Shown here one piece after another: positions 55,305-64,000 of a stretch of DNA of 64,000 nucleotides. Position 1 is the stretch's first letter. Each line of letters opens with the position of its first letter. The DNA is taken from positions 1 through 64,000 of the forward strand of contig DATMAG010000090.1 in the NCBI GenBank assembly GCA_035560235.1, written 5' to 3'. Under the pieces are notes generated by a model. It saw nothing but the letters and a program-made list of their open reading frames with translations. It was not told the DNA's origin and ran no database searches. The translations under genes were made by a program, and so were the position numbers. This DNA comes from DASRDU01 sp035560235 (GTDB lineage: Bacteria; Acidobacteriota; Blastocatellia; RBC074).

Positions 55305-58300
55305 ATGAGTTCGCTCAATTCAGACACAACGCCTGCCTCTCAACGGCAGCCTGACGCAGGAGCGATTCAGGCCTGGCTGATCGGGCGGATGTCTGAGCTG
55401 ATGGCAGTGGCGCCTGAAGAGATCAACGCGCAACTGCCTTTTGAAAATTATGGCATGTCGTCCCGTGAGGCCATCACCATCTCCGGCGAACTCGAGGAAT
55501 GGCTCGGACGCAGCCTCTCGCCCACGCTCATTTACGAATATCCGAACATTACCGCGCTGGCGAAATATCTGGCCGGTGATTCTGCGCAGCCTGAACCGGC
55601 GCTGTCCGAATCAACCGGGACAATGCATTCAGAGCCGCTCGCCATCATTGGCATCGGCTGTCGCTTCCCCGGCGCGCACGGGCCTGAGGAGTTCTGGCAG
55701 ATGCTGCGCGACGGCGTCAACGCCATCACCGAAGTCCCGCGCGACCGCTGGAACATTGATGAGTTCTTCGATCCCGATCCTTCCGTGCCCGGCAAAATGG
55801 CGACGCGGCGCGGAGGCTTCGTTGATGATGTGGACAAATTCGATGCGTCGTTCTTCAACCTTTCGCCGCGCGAAGCCGACCGGATGGAACCGCAGCAGCG
55901 TCTGCTGATGGAGACAGTCCAGGAGGCGCTCGAACACGCCGGGCGTCCGCCCTCAAAACTCGCCGGAACGAAGACGGGAGTTTTCATAGGCATCTCCGGC
56001 CACGACTACTCGCTGCTGCAGAACGGCAACCTTGATCACATTGACGCTTACACCGGCACCGGCAACGCGCTTTCGCTTGCCGCCAACCGGCTGTCGTATT
56101 TCTTCGATTTTCGCGGGCCGAGCCTGGCGATTGACACGGCCTGTTCATCCTCGCTTGTGGCTGTTCATCTGGCGGCTCAGAGTCTGCGCCGCGGCGAATC
56201 CGACACTGCCATTGCGGGCGGAGTCAATCTGATCCTTTCGCCAGAAGTGACGATTGCGCTCTCGCACGCCCGGATGATGGCCCCTGACGGTCAGTGCAAA
56301 ACCTTCGACGAGAGCGCTGACGGTTACGTCAGAGGCGAAGGCTGCGGTGTCATCATCCTCAAACGGTTGTCAGATGCTGTTCGTGACGGCGATCAGATCC
56401 TGGCTCTGGTGCGCGGCTCGGCCATCAATCAGGACGGGCGCACCAACGGACTGACCGCGCCCAGCGGACTCGCGCAGCAGGAAGTCGTCAGGGCCGCGCT
56501 CGCTGATGCCGGAGTCCCGCCTCACTCAATCAGCTATATCGAAGCGCACGGCACCGGCACCAATCTCGGCGATCCGATTGAAATCCGCGCACTCACTGAA
56601 GTGATGCAGGGCCGCTCGCTCGACAATCGCTGCCTGATCGGTTCAGTCAAAACCAGCATCGGGCACCTCGAATCCGCCGCCGGAATTGCCGGGCTGATCA
56701 GGACAGTTCTCGCGCTCACGCACCAGGAGATTCCGCCGCACCTGCATCTGAAAAAAGTCAATCCGCTGATTCCGCTCAGTCAGATTCCGTTCGAGATTCC
56801 GACCGTGCGTCGCCCCTGGCCTTCAGGCAGTCAGCCGCGCCGCGCCGGTGTCAGTTCGTTCGGATTCGGCGGGACCAACGCGCACGTGATTCTCGAAGAG
56901 GCTCCGGCCCAGGTCGCGCAAAGTTCATCTTCTGCTGACCTGTCCGCCGCAGTCGAACGTCCGCGCCACCTGCTGTGCCTGTCGGCAAAGGATCAGGGTG
57001 CGCTGCGGGAACTCGCGGTGCGTTATCACAATTACCTTTCCGCGCATCCTGAACTTTCGCTGTCTGACATCTGTTATTCAGCCAATACGGGCAGAGATCA
57101 TTTCAGCCATCGCCTCGCGCTTGCGGCTGAAACAGGTGAAGAGATGCGCGAGAAGCTCGCAGCGATCTGCGCTGACCAGACAATCAGTTTTGAGCCAGCC
57201 GCGAAGCGACCGAAGCTGGCCTTCCTCTTCACCGGCCAGGGCGCGCAGTACGCCGGGATGGGCCGACAGCTTTATGAAACTCAACCCGTCTTTCGTCAGG
57301 CGCTCGATCAGTGCGCTGAACTTCTGAAGCCTCATCTCGAACTGCCGCTGCTGTCGGTCATCTTCGCTGAGAATGAAAACGCGGCGCTCATCAACGAGAC
57401 GGCTTACACGCAGCCCGCGCTCTTCGCCTTTGAATATGCGCTCGCCAGCCTGTGGCAGTCCTGGGGAGTGACGCCGGATTATGTGCTCGGCCACAGTGTC
57501 GGCGAATACGTGGCCGCGTGCGTGGCCGGAGTCTTCAGCCTCGAAGACGGCCTGAAGCTGATCGCTGCGCGCGGTCGCCTGATGCAGTCGCTGCCGCGCG
57601 ACGGCGAAATGCTGGTCGTATTCGCAGAACAGACAAGAGTTGATGCAGCCATCAGCGCATACCGCGACGAGGTCTCAATCGCCGCCGTCAACGGCCCGGA
57701 AAGTGTGGTCATCTCGGGTCGGGATACTACTGTGCAGGCAGTACGCGAGCGGCTTGAAAAGGCCGGAATCACCACACGCCCGCTGACAGTCTCGCACGCC
57801 TTTCATTCGCCGCTGATGGAGCCGATCCTGGACGAATTCAGCCGCATCGCCGCCGAAGTGCAGTTCAATGCGCCGCGGATTCCACTGATTTCAAATCTGA
57901 CAGGCAATGTGATGGACAAGGCTCCCGATGCCGCCTACTGGCGCGCCCACATTCGCGAGGCGGTGCAGTTCAATGCCGGGATGAAGACGCTCGCAGCGCA
58001 GCGGTGCGACATGTACCTTGAGATCGGGCCGGGGCCGACGCTGATCGGAATGGGTCGTCGCTGCGTGTCGGACAGCCGGGCCGTGTGGGTGGCTTCACTC
58101 AAACAGAATCAGGATGACTGGCGGGTGATGCTCGACGCCCTGGCGACGCTTTACGTCAAAGGCATCGAGATCAGTCACGCGGGGTTTGATCAGGATTACC
58201 GCCGCACAAGAGTTCAGCTTCCGACCTATCCGTTTCAGCGCGTGCGCCACTGGATCGAAACGGGCGAGCGCCGCCGGACTTCAACTGCGACACGCAGCAG

Positions 58301-61300
58301 CACAGCCGCGACGCATTCACTGCTCGGTGAAAGGCTGCCTTCGCCGCTCGCGCTGGCACAGTTTCAGACGCAGCTCAGCCTCGACTCCCTGCGCTTCAAT
58401 CAGTCACCGGATGATTCAGCACTGCTTCCCGAGTCGGTTTATCAGGAGATGGCGCTTGCCGCAGCGGAAGAAGTCTTCGGCCCCGGTGCGCACACGCTGA
58501 ATGATTTCTCGCTGCGCGAGCCGCTTCGGCTGACCGCAGAGGCGCGCACGGTGCAGACAATTCTGACCGGCGACGATTCGGACAACGTCCGGTTCAGTTT
58601 CTACAGCCTCAATGATGACGGGCTATGGACGCTGCACGCCGCAGCCGCCATCGTTCCGCGCCGGGCTGAAGTCGCGCAGCCTCTGACCAGAGAAACACTG
58701 CTCGAACGCGGCGCCGAAGAGCGACAGCAGTTGCTGTCAGCGCACATTCAGACTCAGCTTGCCCGCGTGCTCGGCCTGTCTGCTTCGAGGCTCGATCCGC
58801 ATCAGCCGCTCAATACGCTCGGCCTCGATTCGATTATGGCCATTGAACTGAAGAACGGCCTCGAAGCGCGGCTTGGCGTTCATCTGCCGATTGCCGCGCT
58901 GTTGCAGGGGCCGACGGTGAATGAACTCGCCGCTCAGATTTCAGTTCAGTTGCAGGAGACGACGAGCGCAGTGACAGGCGACGCGGCAGTATTGAATGAA
59001 GCAGAGGATGAAACGACTGAGCACCCGCTTTCGCCGGGACAGAAGGCGCTATGGTTTCAGCATCAGATGCACCCGGCGAGTGTTTACAACATTCTTTACG
59101 CGGTCAGGATTCATTCGCCGGTTGACCTGGCGCGTTTCGCGCAGGCCTGCGAACGGCTGATGGCGCGGCATCCGGCGCTGCGCACGACCTTTCATTATTC
59201 GCACGGCGAGCCTGTGCAGCGGATTCATGCGCGGATTGAAAATTACTTCAGCCACACGGACGCTTCTGAGCTGACCGATGAGCAGCTGCAGCGGCTGGTC
59301 AATGACGAAGCCGGGCGCGGCTTCGATCTCGAAAGCGGACCGCTCGCGCGCATTCATCTGTTCACGAAATCCGAAACCGAACACATTGCGCTGCTGACGG
59401 CGCATCATCTGGTGACTGATCTGTGGTCGCTCTCGCTGCTGCTGCATGAACTCGGCGTGCTGTACGAAAAGGGAGATGACGCCAGCCTGCCGCCGCTCAG
59501 GCTTCGTTACACTGACTATGTGCGGGAGCAGGCGGCAAGGCTCAACAGCGAAGCAGGCGAACAGCAGTGGCAGTACTGGCAGCAGAAACTTGGCGGCGCG
59601 CCGACCGCGCTCTCGCTCCCGACCGACCATCCGCGCCCTGCAACGCAGACTTTCAGCGGCGCAACCAGACAGCTCAATCTCAGCCCTGAACTTACCAGCC
59701 GGTTGAAGGCTCTCAGTGAACGGCACGGAGTCACGCTTTATATGACGCTGCTCGCGGCTTATCAGGTGCTGCTGCATCGTTACAGCGGGCAGGAGGACAT
59801 CGTTGTCGGCACGCCGATGACCGGACGCACGCAGGCAGCGTGGGCCGACCTGGTCGGATACTTCGTCAATCCCGTCGCGCTGCGAGCCGATCTTTCCGAC
59901 GATCCATCATTCACCAGGTTCCTCGCGCAGGTGCGCCAGACCGTGCTTGAAGCGCTCGAACATCAGGAATATCCCTTTCCGCTGATCGTCGAGCGGCTGC
60001 GCCCGGAACGCGATCCGGGCCGGACGCCGATCTTCCAGACGATGTTCATTATGCAGCGCGCCCATTCCGTGGCAGACCGCAGCGTTTCGGCGCTCGCGCT
60101 CGGCGAGGAAGGAATCACTGCCTCGCTCGGTCAGCTGCAGGTCGAATCGTTTCCACTTGAACACCGGGTGGCACCTTTCGATCTGACGCTGATGATGGCC
60201 GAGTCAGAAGCGGGGCTGGCGGCTTCGCTGACTTACAACACTGCGCTCTACGAAGCTGAAACCGCCGCCCGCCTGCTCAGCCATTATGCGACGCTGCTTG
60301 AACGGATTGCTGAAAGCCCCGAAGCACAGATCACGCGACTGCCGCTGCTCGCGGCTGAAGAGCGCGCAGCCCTGATCGCGGCATCTGACGGCGGTTATGC
60401 TGAACTCAATCCGAATCAGCTCGTTTATGGGCAGATTGCGGCTCAGGCTGCGCGCCGCCCCGATGCCCTCGCCGTCGTTTTCGGTAACGAGCATCTCACA
60501 TATCGCGAGCTTGACCAGCGCAGCAACAGGCTGGCGAATTACCTGCGTCGGCGCGGCGTCGGGCCGGACGTGCTCGTGGCCATCTGTGTCGAGCGGTCGC
60601 TTGAAATGATTGTCGGCATTATCGGCATTCTCAAAGCCGGTGGCGCGTATGTCCCGATTGATCCGGCCTACCCGGCAGATCGCGTGGCGCTGATGCTCGA
60701 AGATTCAGCCGCGCCGGTTGCGCTGACTCAGGCGCAGCTCAAACCGAGGATTTCAAAACTGAAATCTGACATTCATCTGATCTGCCTCGACGCCGACTGG
60801 CCTTTGATCTCTGAGGAGAGCGCCGAAGCTCCGGCCAGTGAAGTGAGGCCCGAAAATCTGGCCTACGTGATCTACACTTCCGGTTCGACTGGCAGACCGA
60901 AGGGCGTGATGATCGAGCATCACGGCCTGATCAATACGATCCAGGCGCTGCGGCAAGTGCACCAGGTGGATGAAAACAGTCGCCATCTGCAGTTCGCTTC
61001 CTTCAGCTTCGATGCGTCAGTGGCTGAAATCTTCACGACGCTGACTGCCGGAGCGACTCTGTGTCTGGCGCGGCGCGAGCAGTTGCTTTCAGAAACAGAG
61101 TTGCGCGATCTGCTGCGCCGCGAAGCGATCACGACTGCGATTCTGCCGCCCGCGCTGCTCGCCTTTCTTTCCCCCGATGATCTGCCTGCGCTGCAGACAG
61201 TGATTTCAGCGGGTGAACGCTGCTCGTGGGAGGTGGCCGAACGCTGGTCGCAGGGACGTCGCTTCGTCAACGGCTACGGCCCGACCGAAGCCACCATCGG

Positions 61301-62339
61301 CCCGGCATTCCATGTCGTCAACGGACACCGCAGCGATTCGCGCAGCGTGCCGATTGGCCGTCCGATTGAGAACGTGCAGATCTACCTGCTTGACCGCCAC
61401 CTGCAACCTGTTCCCCAGGGAGTTCCCGGTGAAATCTGCATCGGCGGTTACGGCATCGCTCGCGGTTATCTGAATCAGCCTGAACTGACAGCGGAAAAAT
61501 TTATTGAGTGGTCAGCGGTCAGTGGTCAGTTGTCACTGGAAATGGTGAGAGGCAACGGACAACGGACAATGGACAACGGACAGCGACTCTATCGCACCGG
61601 CGACCTCGCGCGCCGTCTGCCGGACGGCAGCCTTGAATATCTCGGACGGATTGATGAGCAGGTCAAGATTCGCGGGCTGCGGATTGAACCGGGTGAAATC
61701 GAAGCGCTGCTCCGGCAGCATTCAGCCGTGCGCGAAGCTGTCGTTATGGCCCGCGAGGATCAGCCCGGCGAACTGCGCCTGGTTGCTTACATCGTGCCGC
61801 AGGCGACCTCAGGCTCACTGGTCAGTGAACTGCGCGGTTATCTCAGAAATCAGGTGCCTGAGTACATGGTTCCGGCAACCTTCGTGATGCTGACCGCGCT
61901 GCCGCTTTCACCGAACGGCAAGATTGATCGCCGGGTGCTGCCCGCGCCAGCGCAGGTCACAACCGAAAGGTCAGCCAGCTTTGTGATGCCGCGCAATCAG
62001 GTCGAGCAGAAACTGGCATCAATCTGGCAGGAGCTGCTCCAGACAAACCGGATCGGGATTCACGACAATTTCTTTGAACTCGGCGGTCATTCGCTGCTGC
62101 TCGCCAGAGCGCAGACCAGGCTTCAGGAAGAGTTCAAACGGGAGATTTCAGTTGTCGAACTCTTCCAGTATCCGACAATCAGCGCGCTGGCCGCCGCGCT
62201 TTCGCGTGAATCGAACGGCCAGACCGCGCAGCCACAGGGCCAGCCGCGCGGCGAGAAACAGAAGGAAGCCATCGCCCGACAGCAGCAGCGCCAGCGCGAG
62301 ATCGCCACGCGGCGCCCGCCCCGGCCCCGACCGCAGTAA
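55305..62339 (+). CDS. Hybrid polyketide synthase / nonribosomal peptide synthetase, ACP-KS-AT-(DH)-ACP-C-A-PCP
   Basis: 2344-residue megasynthase. Order: ACP1 (20-92, Ser53 in GMSSREA); KS (110-535, Cys280, His415, His454); AT (about 640-960, Ser731 in GHSVGEY, HAFH at 831-834 indicating malonyl-CoA); a truncated DH-like region (1003-1120) without its catalytic His motif; ACP2 (Ser1176 in LGLDS); condensation domain (about 1225-1680, HHLVTD 1367-1372); adenylation domain (about 1700-2200, YTSGSTGRPKG at 1857, PNGKIDRR); PCP (Ser2263, GGHSLLL); and a Gln/Arg/Pro-rich tail. No ketoreductase, thioesterase or reductase. Predicted product: a FAAL-loaded fatty acid extended once by malonate and joined to one amino acid. 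The adenylation pocket, by alignment to GrsA from memory, reads D-A-A-I-I-A-G-I-G; I cannot assign a substrate. Ribosome binding site ggagg. Confidence 0.94.
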   Translation: MSSLNSDTTPASQRQPDAGAIQAWLIGRMSELMAVAPEEINAQLPFENYGMSSREAITISGELEEWLGRSLSPTLIYEYPNITALAKYLAGDSAQPEPALSESTGTMHSEPLAIIGIGCRFPGAHGPEEFWQMLRDGVNAITEVPRDRWNIDEFFDPDPSVPGKMATRRGGFVDDVDKFDASFFNLSPREADRMEPQQRLLMETVQEALEHAGRPPSKLAGTKTGVFIGISGHDYSLLQNGNLDHIDAYTGTGNALSLAANRLSYFFDFRGPSLAIDTACSSSLVAVHLAAQSLRRGESDTAIAGGVNLILSPEVTIALSHARMMAPDGQCKTFDESADGYVRGEGCGVIILKRLSDAVRDGDQILALVRGSAINQDGRTNGLTAPSGLAQQEVVRAALADAGVPPHSISYIEAHGTGTNLGDPIEIRALTEVMQGRSLDNRCLIGSVKTSIGHLESAAGIAGLIRTVLALTHQEIPPHLHLKKVNPLIPLSQIPFEIPTVRRPWPSGSQPRRAGVSSFGFGGTNAHVILEEAPAQVAQSSSSADLSAAVERPRHLLCLSAKDQGALRELAVRYHNYLSAHPELSLSDICYSANTGRDHFSHRLALAAETGEEMREKLAAICADQTISFEPAAKRPKLAFLFTGQGAQYAGMGRQLYETQPVFRQALDQCAELLKPHLELPLLSVIFAENENAALINETAYTQPALFAFEYALASLWQSWGVTPDYVLGHSVGEYVAACVAGVFSLEDGLKLIAARGRLMQSLPRDGEMLVVFAEQTRVDAAISAYRDEVSIAAVNGPESVVISGRDTTVQAVRERLEKAGITTRPLTVSHAFHSPLMEPILDEFSRIAAEVQFNAPRIPLISNLTGNVMDKAPDAAYWRAHIREAVQFNAGMKTLAAQRCDMYLEIGPGPTLIGMGRRCVSDSRAVWVASLKQNQDDWRVMLDALATLYVKGIEISHAGFDQDYRRTRVQLPTYPFQRVRHWIETGERRRTSTATRSSTAATHSLLGERLPSPLALAQFQTQLSLDSLRFNQSPDDSALLPESVYQEMALAAAEEVFGPGAHTLNDFSLREPLRLTAEARTVQTILTGDDSDNVRFSFYSLNDDGLWTLHAAAAIVPRRAEVAQPLTRETLLERGAEERQQLLSAHIQTQLARVLGLSASRLDPHQPLNTLGLDSIMAIELKNGLEARLGVHLPIAALLQGPTVNELAAQISVQLQETTSAVTGDAAVLNEAEDETTEHPLSPGQKALWFQHQMHPASVYNILYAVRIHSPVDLARFAQACERLMARHPALRTTFHYSHGEPVQRIHARIENYFSHTDASELTDEQLQRLVNDEAGRGFDLESGPLARIHLFTKSETEHIALLTAHHLVTDLWSLSLLLHELGVLYEKGDDASLPPLRLRYTDYVREQAARLNSEAGEQQWQYWQQKLGGAPTALSLPTDHPRPATQTFSGATRQLNLSPELTSRLKALSERHGVTLYMTLLAAYQVLLHRYSGQEDIVVGTPMTGRTQAAWADLVGYFVNPVALRADLSDDPSFTRFLAQVRQTVLEALEHQEYPFPLIVERLRPERDPGRTPIFQTMFIMQRAHSVADRSVSALALGEEGITASLGQLQVESFPLEHRVAPFDLTLMMAESEAGLAASLTYNTALYEAETAARLLSHYATLLERIAESPEAQITRLPLLAAEERAALIAASDGGYAELNPNQLVYGQIAAQAARRPDALAVVFGNEHLTYRELDQRSNRLANYLRRRGVGPDVLVAICVERSLEMIVGIIGILKAGGAYVPIDPAYPADRVALMLEDSAAPVALTQAQLKPRISKLKSDIHLICLDADWPLISEESAEAPASEVRPENLAYVIYTSGSTGRPKGVMIEHHGLINTIQALRQVHQVDENSRHLQFASFSFDASVAEIFTTLTAGATLCLARREQLLSETELRDLLRREAITTAILPPALLAFLSPDDLPALQTVISAGERCSWEVAERWSQGRRFVNGYGPTEATIGPAFHVVNGHRSDSRSVPIGRPIENVQIYLLDRHLQPVPQGVPGEICIGGYGIARGYLNQPELTAEKFIEWSAVSGQLSLEMVRGNGQRTMDNGQRLYRTGDLARRLPDGSLEYLGRIDEQVKIRGLRIEPGEIEALLRQHSAVREAVVMAREDQPGELRLVAYIVPQATSGSLVSELRGYLRNQVPEYMVPATFVMLTALPLSPNGKIDRRVLPAPAQVTTERSASFVMPRNQVEQKLASIWQELLQTNRIGIHDNFFELGGHSLLLARAQTRLQEEFKREISVVELFQYPTISALAAALSRESNGQTAQPQGQPRGEKQKEAIARQQQRQREIATRRPPRPRPQ
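60750..60769. repeat. Short repeat within the adenylation domain (first)
   Basis: atttcaaaactgaaatctga encodes ISKLKSD between core motifs A2 and A3, a loop of variable length in adenylation domains. It shares ctgaaatctga with the repeat in the PSD1 gene (2126-2160). Confidence 0.4.
61506..61586. repeat. In-frame simple-repeat insertion just before adenylation motif A7
   Basis: Two families lie side by side: overlapping (gtcagtg/cg) units at 61508-61536 (agtggtcagcggtcagtggt onwards) and four copies of an aacggac/aatggac unit at 61553-61583. They add about 26 residues (2069-2094, WSAVSGQLSLEM then GNGQRTMDNGQR) immediately before LYRTGD, where adenylation domains normally have a few residues. 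Frame is preserved. Confidence 0.75.
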
Positions 62340-62348
62340 TCAAAAGCA

Positions 62349-62390
62349 AAAAGCGATGAGCGACTGATTCCTTCAGCACTCATCGCTTTT
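62349..62390. terminator. Bidirectional terminator between the synthase and aldehyde dehydrogenase genes
   Basis: aaaagcgatgag (62349-62360) and ctcatcgctttt (62379-62390) form a 12-bp stem with an 18-nt loop and an A run/T run on the two sides, between convergent gene ends at 62339 and 62412. Confidence 0.8.
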
Positions 62391-62411
62391 TATTCTGCTG
62401 ATGGCAGTGTT

Positions 62412-63938
<1,527 letters not shown>

Positions 63939-63949
63939 AAGATCCGGTG

Positions 63950-64000
63950 TCAGCGGGGCTGGTAGTTGATGGTTTGCGGCTGCGCGCTGCCGAGTCCGGC
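63950..64000 (-). CDS. C-terminal end of a gene entering from the right edge
   Basis: The minus strand reads 16 codons (ending SAQPQTINYQPR) and a TGA, 11 nt before the aldehyde dehydrogenase ATG. It is the likely 3' end of an upstream gene in the same operon; too short to identify, and partial at its 5' end. Confidence 0.35.
   Translation of the reverse strand, partial: AGLGSAQPQTINYQPR

Noticed and set aside
58311..58685. Active dehydratase domain in the PKS
   Set aside because: The catalytic His motif and the second half of the domain are missing, so it is described as vestigial.

Overview
The window looks like a piece of an Acidobacteriota chromosome, most probably class Blastocatellia. 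The secreted protease at 6604-10715 ends in what I read as the Solibacter/Acidobacteria-type C-terminal domain (TIGR03437-like). A Planctomycete-type cytochrome c (PSD1) protein, lpxD and an lptFG-type gene indicate a Gram-negative soil or hot-spring heterotroph. The taxonomic call is inference from gene content, not from a search.

Layout. 1-15.3 kb is an accessory region with visible decay: a PSD1 cytochrome protein cut by the left edge, two DinB-fold proteins, a CBS protein, endonuclease III, a FadR/GntR regulator, a TPR protein, two secreted zinc metalloproteases (both broken by frameshifts), remnants of a secreted protein and of a flavin monooxygenase (FMO), and a short-chain dehydrogenase (SDR) that lacks part of its Rossmann fold and its catalytic tyrosine. 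15.4-43.5 kb is conserved housekeeping: a fused 2-oxoacid dehydrogenase E1, tRNA-Gln(CTG), smc, an LptF-LptG fusion, metK-ahcY, lpxD, parAB, bifunctional nuclease, miaB, recN, a cpoB/ybgF-like gene, ssb, accA, dnaE, guaA, pssA and a DUF465 gene.

43.7-53.0 kb is a purine-catabolism block. A tightly packed minus-strand operon encodes three-subunit xanthine dehydrogenase, allantoinase, allantoicase, OHCU decarboxylase, HIU hydrolase and uricase, enough for xanthine -> urate -> S-allantoin -> allantoate -> ureidoglycolate plus urea. It converges on a DUF6986 (HpcH-like) gene. No purine transporter, urease or ureidoglycolate lyase is in the window.

53.3-62.3 kb is a two-gene lipopeptide-type pathway: a fatty acyl-AMP ligase (FAAL) followed 4 bases later by a 2344-residue hybrid synthase (ACP-KS-AT-degenerate DH-ACP-C-A-PCP) with no release domain. 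An aldehyde dehydrogenase and the last codons of another gene close the window.

Recurring features. Several genes have clear sigma70-like promoters with 16-18 bp spacers. Many 3' ends carry long, nearly perfect inverted repeats without a proper T tract. Short families of simple-looking repeats lie between genes and, in frame, inside coding sequences (PSD1 protein and the NRPS adenylation domain).
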